NCBI GenBank assembly: GCA_035547425.1
Contig: DASZUU010000018.1
Coordinates: forward strand, 29,986 to 93,985
DNA: 64,000 nucleotides
Source: Alloacidobacterium sp035547425
GTDB lineage: Bacteria > Acidobacteriota > Terriglobia > Terriglobales > Acidobacteriaceae
Direction: 5' to 3'
Positions 25,709 to 33,555 of this stretch are shown piece after piece (within the stretch, counting starts at the first letter, position 1; each line of letters opens with the position of its first letter). A model generated the notes under the pieces. The model was not told the DNA's origin. It searched no databases and saw only the letters and a list, made by a program, of their open reading frames with translations. A program made the translations under genes and the position numbers.

Positions 25709-26758
25709 TCAGCGATCGGGCGTAGCGTGCATTCCTGATGCGCCCGATGCAAACGACGTGGGCTGCGCCGTGGTTGCGCCGTCGCCTGCTGAGGAAACAG
25801 GCTCTTTGGCCGATGCTTCGAGTCCCTCAGCAAAGCGCGCAGGGTCGAATACCTGCGCATGGGGATCCAGATGAAAACGTCCATCGCCAAGATAGGCGAC
25901 GGCCAGACCGCCGGCGACAAATGGATGCAGGATGGCGATAGGCAGTACATATTTCTTCGATTTGACCAGCGATTCAATGACGCCATCCACAGGGTCGCTG
26001 CGGTGGATGGTTCCCTGCACCTGGGGAAAGACAATGGTTTTGAATTGGAGGTCGCGATGATGCTTGCTGTAGCGCACAAGGCTGCGCGCAGCCTGCTTAG
26101 GCGTCATCAATCCGGCATCGGCAATAAAGTTGCGATGAATGGAGTGCGGGTAATAGAAGTTGAGGATGCTTTCAGCGAAATTGGCGCAGTTATTGAAGAA
26201 GAGATTGAAGTGACTTTTGTTCCTGCGCCGATTCAGGGTTTCTATCAGGGCGCGGTCCTGCCGCTCGCTGGTTTCAATTTGAAAGCCGTAAATCCTGCGA
26301 TCGTAAGAGGAGCCGATAAGCTGAATCCACTCACCTCCGGGAATTTCGCGCCCGGGAACATCGGGAGCCACGGAAAGCAGGTGCTCGCGGCGATAGCGAT
26401 TGCGCAGCTGCATCTCCTGTTCCGCATCGATCGTCGTCGGGATATTACGCGGGTCATCGACCGCGTAAAGATAGGGGATGAGGGGAATGGCTATCCAGTC
26501 GTAGCCGCCAATGCGATGATACCGGCTGATGACAACGCCTTGTTCCCCGGGCTCGCAGGGGCGCAGCTCGGTGGGAGAGGCAGCACAGACGCGGTCGAGA
26601 TAGATGGCGGCATGACCCGTCGGATTCATATCGCCGAATCCGCCGAACGGCTCTTCCAAAAGAAGAGTTGCATCGCCCTGCGCCCGGGAAGCTACCAATA
26701 AAAATAGAATCGAGGCGCAAATAAATTTAAAAATATGGCGTCTCTTAAAAGTAATCAC
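25709..26758 (-). CDS. Secreted protein with LRAT/permuted-papain-like His...NNC motif
   Basis: I cannot name this protein. The 349 residues begin with a basic and hydrophobic Sec signal (about residues 1-28, ending SRAQG). Then GHAAIYL (His49) and, 140 residues on, FNNCANF (Cys191) occur in the order His then Cys, as in circularly permuted papain-fold (NlpC/P60, LRAT-like) enzymes; NNC-xNFA resembles the LRAT NC-E-HF signature. A hydrophobic stretch follows near 270-290 and the C-terminal 40 residues are Ser/Ala/Thr-rich. The start is GTG at 26758 with AGGA six bases upstream; a Met at 26803 is in frame but would bury the signal. Likely a periplasmic amidase, thioesterase or acyltransferase; substrate unknown. 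Confidence 0.6.
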   Translation of the reverse strand: MITFKRRHIFKFICASILFLLVASRAQGDATLLLEEPFGGFGDMNPTGHAAIYLDRVCAASPTELRPCEPGEQGVVISRYHRIGGYDWIAIPLIPYLYAVDDPRNIPTTIDAEQEMQLRNRYRREHLLSVAPDVPGREIPGGEWIQLIGSSYDRRIYGFQIETSERQDRALIETLNRRRNKSHFNLFFNNCANFAESILNFYYPHSIHRNFIADAGLMTPKQAARSLVRYSKHHRDLQFKTIVFPQVQGTIHRSDPVDGVIESLVKSKKYVLPIAILHPFVAGGLAVAYLGDGRFHLDPHAQVFDPARFAEGLEASAKEPVSSAGDGATTAQPTSFASGASGMHATPDR

Positions 26759-26966
26759 AGGAATTCCTGCAAACCAAAGGGCTATCCCTTCTTTAAAATT
26801 CACTTTGGCTCATCATTCCGGCCGTACTTCTTAAGATGCTTTCTTGCACCTCTGGCTCATTCCAACCCGGTTTCTTAGGAAAAGATGCGGTGAAGAGCCG
26901 ATAAACAGGCAGGTTCGTATCTGTTTATCATAATATAAGCCTTCTGCTTTGTTACTCTTGAAAGAC

Positions 26967-27680
26967 ATGGGCACTCTTTCCAGGTTCGCTCCCGGGCAAA
27001 CGCTGCTGCTCGACGCCGACGACACGCTGTGGGAGAACAACATCTACTTTGAGCGCGCCATTGCCGCATTTATTTCGTACTTGAACCATCACGCGTACAC
27101 GCGCGAAGAAGTGCGCGCAGCGCTGAATGAAGTGGAACGCGAAACGGTGCGCGAGCGCGGATACGGCGTCAGCAGCTTTCAACACTCGCTGATTACCTGC
27201 TTTGAGCGATTGAGCACGGAGCCGATCACGGCGGAAAAACACGAGCGCATTGTCAGCTTTTCGCAATCGATTCATCAGCAGGAGATCGAGCTGTTGCCGG
27301 GAGTAGCGGAAGTGCTGCCGGAGCTGGCGTCGCGGCACCGGCTGATCCTGATGACGAAAGGCAATGCCGAGGAGCAGACCGATAAGCTGGCGCGGTCAGG
27401 GCTGGCGCAGCACTTTACCTCGGTCGAAGTACCCAAGGAGAAGAATCCGGACGCGTATTACTCGGTTTGCCGGAAATATGAACTGCTGCAACAGACGACA
27501 TGGATGATCGGAAACAGCCCGAAATCGGATATCAATCCGGCGCTGACGGCGGGGCTGCATGCGATTTTTATTCGCCATCCGCATACGTGGTGCCTGGAGC
27601 ATGAGACGGTGGATGCAGCGCGCGAAGGGCAGCATTTTCTTGAGCTTGAGAGCTTTCAGCAGCTGGGTCGGCATTTTTAG
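26967..27680 (+). CDS. HAD-superfamily hydrolase (phosphatase)
   Basis: This is a 237-residue cytoplasmic HAD hydrolase with all four motifs: nucleophile region DADDTLW, motif II Thr (LILMTKG), the motif III Lys region (VPKEKNPDAYY) and motif IV GNSPKSDINPA. The helical cap inserted after motif I places it in the C1-type (YjjG/phosphoglycolate phosphatase-like) group. The substrate cannot be told from sequence. The ATG at 26967 is used; an upstream TTG in frame (26949) adds only six residues. The gene is followed by tRNA-Leu but has no operon partner. Confidence 0.8.
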   Translation: MGTLSRFAPGQTLLLDADDTLWENNIYFERAIAAFISYLNHHAYTREEVRAALNEVERETVRERGYGVSSFQHSLITCFERLSTEPITAEKHERIVSFSQSIHQQEIELLPGVAEVLPELASRHRLILMTKGNAEEQTDKLARSGLAQHFTSVEVPKEKNPDAYYSVCRKYELLQQTTWMIGNSPKSDINPALTAGLHAIFIRHPHTWCLEHETVDAAREGQHFLELESFQQLGRHF

Positions 27681-27688
27681 CGAGCCTT

Positions 27689-27697
27689 TGCTATACT
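27689..27697 (+). promoter_or_regulatory. Extended -10 promoter of tRNA-Leu
   Basis: TGCTATACT matches an extended -10 (TGn followed by TATACT, 27692-27697), with start expected about 27704, some 22 bases before the tRNA. No good -35 is seen, as is common with extended -10 elements. Confidence 0.5.
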
Positions 27698-27725
27698 CTT
27701 CAAAGGACAATCGTTTTCACCGAGT

Positions 27726-27810
27726 GCGGAAGTGGTGAAATTGGCAGACACACCATCTTGAGGGGGTGGCGCCGAGAGGCATGGGGGTTCAAGTCCCCCC
27801 TTCCGCACCA
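27726..27810 (+). tRNA. tRNA-Leu (anticodon GAG), CCA encoded
   Basis: A complete class II tRNA of 85 bases. The 7-bp acceptor stem GCGGAAG pairs with CTTCCGC, followed by discriminator A and encoded CCA (27808-27810). The anticodon arm CCATC/GGTGG encloses loop TTGAGGG, giving anticodon GAG (reads CUC and CUU). A variable arm typical of leucine tRNAs and a T arm with GGTTCAAGT are visible. Confidence 0.96.
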
Positions 27811-27853
27811 AAAGGTCCGACCTATTGCTGAGGTTTCTTAAGAAAAACCGCCC

Positions 27854-28147
27854 ATGTTTTATCTATTGCTAACCATCCATATCATTGTCTGCATTTTCCT
27901 GGTCATCGTCGTACTGCTGCAGCAGGGTAAAAGCGCCGATCTTGCCGGCGCGTTTGGCGGCCAGGGCTCGCAGACGGCTTTTGGTCCGCGTGGCGCTGCT
28001 AACCTGCTGACCCGCCTGACGACCTGGTGCGCGGTTATCTTCATGCTGACCTCGATTGGGCTCACAATCATGATGCAGAAGCGTGTCAGCGGCGGTTCGG
28101 TTCTGCAGGGAACCACGACAACGCAGTCTGCTCCCGCGAAAAAGTAG
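27854..28147 (+). CDS. secG: Preprotein translocase subunit SecG
   Basis: SecG is the small inner-membrane subunit of the SecYEG protein channel. The 97 residues show two hydrophobic helices (about 3-24 and 53-76) joined by the conserved loop QQGKSADLAGAFGGQGSQTAFG, which is diagnostic. The C-terminal tail is Thr/Ser-rich with KK at the end. It starts 44 bases after the tRNA and ends before a terminator at 28171-28191, so it may be co-transcribed with the tRNA. Confidence 0.95.
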   Translation: MFYLLLTIHIIVCIFLVIVVLLQQGKSADLAGAFGGQGSQTAFGPRGAANLLTRLTTWCAVIFMLTSIGLTIMMQKRVSGGSVLQGTTTTQSAPAKK

Positions 28148-28170
28148 CTTTTATTTCGTTCAGTTCTACG

Positions 28171-28191
28171 AGGCAGGCAAATCGCCTGCCT
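28171..28191 (+). terminator. Intrinsic terminator after secG
   Basis: An 8-bp inverted repeat AGGCAGGC/GCCTGCCT with a 5-base loop, followed by a T-rich tract, begins 24 bases after the secG stop. Confidence 0.7.
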
Positions 28192-28253
28192 TTGCTGCTT
28201 TTGCGGGAGATTCTGCTAAGATCACGCACACACTCCAAAATTAAGGATTGCCT

Positions 28254-29546
28254 GTGCGTTTTTCTTCCAGCCTGCGTCTAGGTCTCTCGATTTGCGTTCT
28301 TGCCTGCGCCTCAGTTCAAGCGCAAACACCTGCCCCAAAAGAAATTGCAGTACATGCCGGGCGCCTGATTGATGTGCGCAACGGCCAGGTCACGAAGGAT
28401 GCTTATATCGTGATTCAGGGCAAGCGGATCAAGGCTATCAGCACCAGCGCTCCGAGCGGCGACACGGTGATCGATATGAGCCGGTTCACGATTGTGCCCG
28501 GCCTGATCGATTGCCATGCGCACATCCTTTCGGACCCGACAACGCAGCAGGAAGGCAAATACCTGATGACCTCTGCGCCCGAGGCAACGATTCGCGGTGT
28601 TGCCAACCTGCAGATATGGCTGGCACATGGGTTTACCGCGGTGCGCGATGCAGGCGAGGAATACCCGTCATATCCGCAGTTTGCGCTGCGCGACGGCGTA
28701 GCAAAGGGGCTCATTACCGGACCGCGCATTGTGGCTGCCGGCAGCTTTGTCTCAGTCACAGGCGGGCATGGCGATGCTGACCTGCTTTCGCCCGACAAGC
28801 CCGGCCTTGACCAGCCGAACATTGCGGACACCGTCGATGATGTGAATCGCGTGGTGCGCCGCGACATTAAATTTGGAGCGGACTGGATCAAGCTGATGGC
28901 CACGGGCGGCGTGATGGACCCCATCAGCGATTATCGCGTGCAGGAATTAAGCGAAGAGCAGATGGCTCGCGCTGTAGAAGTAGCGCATCGCGCCGGCCGC
29001 AAGGTGATGGCGCATGCCGAGGGCACGGTCGGGATTAAAGCGGCGATTCGCGCCGGTGTGGATTCGATTGAGCACGGCACCATGCTGGATGATGAGGGCG
29101 CGCAGATGATGGCGCAACGCGGCACCTGGCTTGTGCCTACGCTTTATTGCTTCCAGCATGATCTGGAAACAGGCCTGTCCAAGGGACGCGATCCACGCAG
29201 CATGGCCAAGGGCATAGCGATTGTGAAAGAGCAGGGACCGGCTTTTCAGCGCGCGCTCAAATATCACCTTAAGATTGCGTATGGTGTGGATGACGCTGAT
29301 GTGAATGAATCGGTATCCAAAGAGTTTGGCGCGCTGGTGCGCGGCGGCATGACGCCGTTGCAAGCGCTGCAGGCGGCCACGATCAACGGCGCCACGCTGC
29401 TCTCGCTCGATAAGGATATGGGAACCATTGAGCCCGGAAAATTTGCCGACCTGGTTGCGGTCCAGGGCGATCCACTTACGGACATTACCGTGATGGAGCA
29501 TGTTTCCTGGGTAATGAAGGGCGGATCGGTGGTGAAACCGCTCTGA
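28254..29546 (+). CDS. Exported amidohydrolase-family metallohydrolase
   Basis: This is a 430-residue member of the amidohydrolase superfamily, subgroup of imidazolonepropionase/Xaa-Pro dipeptidase-like exported hydrolases. It has a Sec signal (about residues 1-23, LACASVQAQ), the first metal motif CHAHI, a Lys in WIKLMATGG that could be carboxylated, then MAHAEG, SIEHGT and the Asp-containing YGVDDAD. It probably cleaves a dipeptide or cyclic amide in the periplasm; the substrate is not predictable. The start is GTG at 28254, since AAGGA ends six bases before it; a TTG at 28248 would touch the ribosome site. It stands alone. Confidence 0.8.
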   Translation: MRFSSSLRLGLSICVLACASVQAQTPAPKEIAVHAGRLIDVRNGQVTKDAYIVIQGKRIKAISTSAPSGDTVIDMSRFTIVPGLIDCHAHILSDPTTQQEGKYLMTSAPEATIRGVANLQIWLAHGFTAVRDAGEEYPSYPQFALRDGVAKGLITGPRIVAAGSFVSVTGGHGDADLLSPDKPGLDQPNIADTVDDVNRVVRRDIKFGADWIKLMATGGVMDPISDYRVQELSEEQMARAVEVAHRAGRKVMAHAEGTVGIKAAIRAGVDSIEHGTMLDDEGAQMMAQRGTWLVPTLYCFQHDLETGLSKGRDPRSMAKGIAIVKEQGPAFQRALKYHLKIAYGVDDADVNESVSKEFGALVRGGMTPLQALQAATINGATLLSLDKDMGTIEPGKFADLVAVQGDPLTDITVMEHVSWVMKGGSVVKPL

Positions 29547-29604
29547 AATCTTTCGAGGTGTATTCTGTTTGCGCCGTTCCATTGAGTTGTCAGGAGATTC
29601 GCTT

Positions 29605-30279
29605 ATGAATGCTGTTTCCCGACGTGTCTTTCTTGCATCCTCGGCGGCAAGCCTTGTCGCCGCTTCCGCATTCGGCTTTGGAATCACACCCGAACCGCTT
29701 TACGCGCAAAGCAGCCTTACGCCTGACGAAGCATTGAAAGAATTGATGGATGGGAATGAGCGCTTCGTTTCCGACCGCATGACCAGCTTCGAACACGACC
29801 TGAAAATCCTGAAAAAACATAATGCAGATAAGCAGGAACCTTTTGCCGCAGTTCTCTCCTGCGCCGATTCCCGCGTTCCGGTGGAATTGATTTTCGACCA
29901 AACCATCGGACACATTTTTGTGGCACGCGTGGCGGGCAATATGGTGACGCCGGAGATTATTGCCAGCCTTGAATACGGCGCCGCTGTGCTGGGAACAAAA
30001 GTCATCGTTGTTCTAGGGCACGCCGGTTGCGGCGCGGTAAAGGCGACGATTGAAAATAAGGAAGTGCCGGGACAGATCAGCGCCCTCTATCCACACATTC
30101 GGCCTGCGGTGGAGAAAGCCGGTCCTGACCTCAATGCGGCCATCAAAACCAATGCAGAGATGCAGGCGAGTCTCCTGCGCAAGTCCTCGTCTGTAATTGC
30201 TCCGATGGTGAAAGATAACAAGCTGAAAGTCGTCGCCGGAGTATATGCCATTGCTACCGGCAAAGTGACGTTGGCTTAA
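29605..30279 (+). CDS. Beta-carbonic anhydrase with Tat-type signal peptide
   Basis: The enzyme interconverts CO2 and bicarbonate. The 224-residue chain has the beta-class zinc site (C-x-D-S-R in LSCADSR, later H-x2-C in LGHAGCGAV) and the usual fold up to the C-terminus. The N-terminus carries SRRVFLASSAASLVAAS, a twin-arginine motif and Ala-rich helix followed by an AQ cleavage-like site. It is therefore predicted to be exported folded to the periplasm, unlike most beta-class enzymes, which are cytoplasmic. The ATG at 29605 has AGGAG eight bases upstream; a Met at 29569 would add 12 residues before the signal. The gene converges with a small ORF. Confidence 0.88.
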   Translation: MNAVSRRVFLASSAASLVAASAFGFGITPEPLYAQSSLTPDEALKELMDGNERFVSDRMTSFEHDLKILKKHNADKQEPFAAVLSCADSRVPVELIFDQTIGHIFVARVAGNMVTPEIIASLEYGAAVLGTKVIVVLGHAGCGAVKATIENKEVPGQISALYPHIRPAVEKAGPDLNAAIKTNAEMQASLLRKSSSVIAPMVKDNKLKVVAGVYAIATGKVTLA

Positions 30280-30533
30280 AGCTTTTGCGGTGGCTCCCCG
30301 TATTGCTGCAATAGCGTGTCAATGTTGTCGGCCTTCTTTGAGCGCCATGTTTCTTCGCACCATCGCTTGATGTCGGGTGACTCGTCGGTTTGCAGTTCCT
30401 GGTACACGAAACTCAGGACGCGATCGGTTGGCTCTTCCACCCAGGTGTTGCCCTGTCCATGTACCCGCGAGGCGCCGCGTTCCCATCCGCGCGGCGTCAG
30501 GTGCCATTCTGTCCATTCCTTGCGAATTGCCAT
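30276..30533 (-). CDS. Small hypothetical protein (85 aa)
   Basis: I do not recognise this protein. The 85 residues start MAIRKEWTEWHLTPRGWERG and are rich in Trp, Arg and Glu, with no signal or membrane helix; the composition looks like a real folded cytosolic domain rather than a chance frame. Its stop overlaps the carbonic anhydrase stop by four bases on the opposite strand, and its start is 57 bases from the divergent metallo-hydrolase. It might be a small conserved lineage-specific protein. Confidence 0.55.
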   Translation of the reverse strand: MAIRKEWTEWHLTPRGWERGASRVHGQGNTWVEEPTDRVLSFVYQELQTDESPDIKRWCEETWRSKKADNIDTLLQQYGEPPQKL

Positions 30534-30590
30534 AGCGACTTATTGTGACGCATTTTGCGTCTTTTGGGCAGCTTCGCGGACAATCATTTT

Positions 30591-31220
30591 ATGATTCTCG
30601 AAACTTTCCCCGTGGGCATGCTGCAATGCAACTGTACGATCCTGGGCGATGAGACGACCGGCGAAGCGATGGTCATCGATCCCGGCGACAATATTCCGCA
30701 GATCGTGGCACGTTTGGAGAAGCATGGCCTGAAGGTGAAACAAATCGTTGTCACCCATGCGCATATTGACCACGTGGGCGGCGCGCTGAAGCTGAAGCAG
30801 CAGACGGGCGCGCCGATTCTGCTGAACCAGAACGATCTGCCGCTGCTGGAGATGATGGAGATGCAGGCCGGATGGCTGGGCGTGCAGACGCCGGACGTTG
30901 CGCCACCTGATGCGAGCGCCGACGATCATCTCATCATCGGCCTTGAGAATTATCCGGCACAGGTGCTGCATACGCCGGGACATACGCCGGGAAGCGTATG
31001 CCTCTACTTTGCTCCGCAGAATTTGCTGGTGGCCGGCGATACGCTCTTCGCTGGATCGATCGGGCGCACAGACCTGCCCGGCGGCGACTTCCGGCAGATC
31101 ATGCGCTCGCTGCATGACCGCGTGCTGGCACTGCCCGATGAAACGCGGGTGATTCCGGGACACGGTGCCACTACGACGATTGGCGAAGAGCGGGCGTCGA
31201 ATCCGTTTCTACAGAATTAA
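30591..31220 (+). CDS. Metallo-beta-lactamase-fold hydrolase (glyoxalase II-like)
   Basis: A 209-residue MBL-fold enzyme with the metal motif THAHIDHVGG (HxHxDH), a further His in HTPGHTPGS, Asp in GDTLFAGSIGRTDLPGG and a final His in IPGHG. The layout is that of the YcbL/glyoxalase II-like group that hydrolyse thioesters such as S-lactoylglutathione. It is cytoplasmic, without signal peptide. The ATG at 30591 is favoured; in-frame Met at 30555 would add 12 residues of unrelated character. The stop overlaps the converging aminotransferase by 12 bases. Confidence 0.85.
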   Translation: MILETFPVGMLQCNCTILGDETTGEAMVIDPGDNIPQIVARLEKHGLKVKQIVVTHAHIDHVGGALKLKQQTGAPILLNQNDLPLLEMMEMQAGWLGVQTPDVAPPDASADDHLIIGLENYPAQVLHTPGHTPGSVCLYFAPQNLLVAGDTLFAGSIGRTDLPGGDFRQIMRSLHDRVLALPDETRVIPGHGATTTIGEERASNPFLQN

Positions 31221-32393
31221 GCGCTCGATGTGGGCAAGAACAGCTTCTGTTCCCTGCCGGAATTCTTCTTCCGGCGTCAGCAGACTGATGACCAGCCACC
31301 CGTTGCCGGAGAAGCCGAAGAAATAACCGGGATGCAGCGAGACACCGTGAGCGCGAAGCAGATCGAGCGCGAGCGCCTCATCGCTTTGCACCGCGGGAAC
31401 GCGGAGGGTGGCATACCATCCGGCTTCCACATCCAGGCGCGTAACCATGCTTTGCGCGGCTAGCAGATCATCGAGCAGATGAAGATTTTTGGCTGTGCGC
31501 GATTGAATCTGTAGTTGGATGTGGCCGCGCTGCTGGAGCCAATGCGGCAGCGCGTTCTGTATCGGCGCGTTCATGGAAAGAAATGTGTCGGCAATCACTT
31601 CCAATCGCGCCAGGGCCTCACGCAGTTCCGCGCCTGGACCAAAGGCGGCGATCCATGCAGCCTTCATCTGCGGCAAGCCTGCTATCTTGCTCAGACCGCT
31701 TAAGACGAAGGTCAGCACCGGATGCGGACCGACGGCGAAGCTGTGTTCCGCGCTTGCCAGTGGATAGTCGAGAAAGACCTCGTCGACGATCAACGCCAGG
31801 CCATATTCCTTGCAGAAGGCTTCCAACTGCTCGCGTTCGCGCAGTTTAACGAAATGTCCGGTGGGATTATTCGGATGCACCAGCGCGATTGCCCGCGTGC
31901 GCGAGGTTACGCGCTGCCGCAAGGCTTCAAGGTCAAGATGCCAGCCGTGATCGTAGAAGAGCGAATAGGGTACAAGTTTTACATCATCGATATCGGCAAG
32001 GAAATCGAAGAGCGGGTAGCTCGGCTGCGCGATCAGCACTTCATCTTCGGCATTACAAAGCAGGCGAAAAACATAGCTGTAGGCCTCACTGGTGCTGGTG
32101 GTGAGAAAAACCTGCGATGGGTCCACGTTGGCGGCATGCGCGCTATAGTATGCGCGCACAGCTTCGCGGGCTGAGAGCAAACCGCGCGGGTTGGGGTCGT
32201 AGAGCAGCGACTCAGCAGCGGCAAGCGGAGTGAGAATAGCAGCCGCGTCATAGGCGAAGCCGCACTGCGTAGGGTTCGACGCGGTGAGATCAAGAATCGG
32301 GAGCCCGGCTTCTCTGCGTTCGCGCAGAGCGCAAGACAGCGCTGTTTCTGCTGTGTCCCAATTTGTTCGCGCGGAAAAACGCTGCAGTGTCAT
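31209..32393 (-). CDS. Class I/II PLP-dependent aminotransferase
   Basis: This cytoplasmic fold-type I aminotransferase has 394 residues. Motifs: DLTASNPTQCGF near the start, the cofactor-binding Ser/Thr region (TTSTSEAYSYVF), HPNNPTG, the VDEVF Asp, and the PLP Lys in LSGLSKIAGLP followed by the Arg-type carboxylate-binding region near the end. It belongs to the aspartate/alanine/aromatic aminotransferase family; which amino acids it uses is not clear. The HAD gene is divergent at 60 bases, so a shared promoter region is likely. Confidence 0.85.
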   Translation of the reverse strand: MTLQRFSARTNWDTAETALSCALRERREAGLPILDLTASNPTQCGFAYDAAAILTPLAAAESLLYDPNPRGLLSAREAVRAYYSAHAANVDPSQVFLTTSTSEAYSYVFRLLCNAEDEVLIAQPSYPLFDFLADIDDVKLVPYSLFYDHGWHLDLEALRQRVTSRTRAIALVHPNNPTGHFVKLREREQLEAFCKEYGLALIVDEVFLDYPLASAEHSFAVGPHPVLTFVLSGLSKIAGLPQMKAAWIAAFGPGAELREALARLEVIADTFLSMNAPIQNALPHWLQQRGHIQLQIQSRTAKNLHLLDDLLAAQSMVTRLDVEAGWYATLRVPAVQSDEALALDLLRAHGVSLHPGYFFGFSGNGWLVISLLTPEEEFRQGTEAVLAHIERLIL

Positions 32394-32453
32394 GCCAGTA
32401 TCTTTTCATACGTTGTCCGAAACTTCGCGCATAATGGAAGAAGAGGAGCCTGC

Positions 32454-33110
32454 ATGCCGATTCGCGCTGTCATTTTTGATTACGGAATGGTGTTGAGCCA
32501 TCCGCAGGAGCCATCTGCGCTCAATAATCTGCTTACCATTACCGGACTTGACCGCAGCACGTTCGACAGCCATTACTGGACACACAGGCACGCATACGAC
32601 ATGGGCAAGCTGAATGGCCGCACCTATTGGCAGCAATTTGCGCAGGACGCCGCGATTGAGCTGACGGCTACAGACATCGAACGGCTGATTGAAAATGATG
32701 TGCTCATGTGGTGCACCATCAATGAGCCGATGCTGGAATGGGCGCAATCGTTGGCGGAAGCGGGGTTTCGCATCGGCATACTCTCCAACATGGGCGAAGA
32801 AACTTTGAGCTACATGCGGCAGGAATTTGCGTGGCTCGGCGACTTTCATCATCACACATGGTCGTGCGAGCTGGGCATCGCCAAGCCGGACCCGGCGATC
32901 TACACCTACACCTGCGAGAAACTGGACATCGCGCCGAATGAAGCCGTTTTTCTGGATGACAAGATTGAAAATGTAGAGGCCGCGCGCCACGTTGGCCTGC
33001 ATGCGATTCAGTTCCGGAATATCGCGCAGCTCCGCGAGGAATTGAGCCGACAAGAGTGGGCGGCCGACCTTCCCCAGCCCGCCGAGGATACGCTTCCGCA
33101 AGTAAATTAA
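32454..33110 (+). CDS. HAD-IA family phosphatase (YihX-like)
   Basis: A 218-residue HAD hydrolase. Motif I is FDYGMVL, with Gly replacing the second Asp as in the YihX (DLGNV) group, motif II ILSNMG, motif III Lys in GIAKPDPAIY and motif IV FLDDKIENVEAA. The helical cap is of the C1 type. YihX-type members act on sugar phosphates, for example glucose-1-phosphate, but substrate is not predictable from sequence. It precedes the padR gene by 76 bases, beyond an intergenic palindrome, so it is probably separate from that unit. Confidence 0.8.
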   Translation: MPIRAVIFDYGMVLSHPQEPSALNNLLTITGLDRSTFDSHYWTHRHAYDMGKLNGRTYWQQFAQDAAIELTATDIERLIENDVLMWCTINEPMLEWAQSLAEAGFRIGILSNMGEETLSYMRQEFAWLGDFHHHTWSCELGIAKPDPAIYTYTCEKLDIAPNEAVFLDDKIENVEAARHVGLHAIQFRNIAQLREELSRQEWAADLPQPAEDTLPQVN

Positions 33111-33169
33111 GCTTTTTTACTGTTGCTTCAGAAATCTCTTGTCATAACTTCAATACTGTTTTACTCTAG

Positions 33170-33186
33170 GCCTGTTTAAAACAGGC
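33170..33186. promoter_or_regulatory. 17-base palindrome abutting the padR start codon
   Basis: GCCTGTTTAAAACAGGC is a perfect inverted repeat about one central A, ending on the base before the padR ATG at 33187. It covers the position of the ribosome site, so a protein bound here would block both initiation steps, consistent with autoregulation by PadR. The half-site differs from the ATGT/ACAT form known for PadR/LmrR. Confidence 0.55.
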
Positions 33187-33537
33187 ATGAAGAAAATAAA
33201 ACATCCTGAACCGCGCGATTTATTTCCTGGAGCTCTGGAGATGATGATTCTCCAGTCGGTGCTTCGCCAGCCTATGCACGGATATGCGCTGGTGCAGCAC
33301 ATCAAGCAACGCTCGAATGAATTGCTGCAGGTGGAGGAAGGCTCGCTCTATCCTGCGCTGCAGCGACTGCTCAAGGCAGGCCTGCTGAAAGCCGATTGGC
33401 AGATTTCCGCCACGAATCGCCGCGTGCGTGTTTACCGGATTACGCCTGCGGGAACGAAGCACCTCGAACGCGAGGTTTCACGCTTTGAACAAATGCTCCA
33501 GGGCATCAGCCTCGTTTTAACACCTGCTGAATCCTGA
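33187..33537 (+). CDS. PadR-family transcriptional regulator
   Basis: This is a 116-residue winged-helix regulator of the PadR family. Typical features are EMMILQSVLRQPMHGYALVQHI, EEGSLYPALQRLLKAGLL and the wing with RVYRITPAGTKHL. The C-terminal dimer helix is short. It lies 18 bases upstream of a giant permease in the same orientation; the padR plus ADOP-permease pairing is common in Acidobacteria, so it is the likely local repressor of that gene. Effector unknown. Confidence 0.88.
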   Translation: MKKIKHPEPRDLFPGALEMMILQSVLRQPMHGYALVQHIKQRSNELLQVEEGSLYPALQRLLKAGLLKADWQISATNRRVRVYRITPAGTKHLEREVSRFEQMLQGISLVLTPAES

Positions 33538-33555
33538 AGCGGGATGGGAGTGGAT

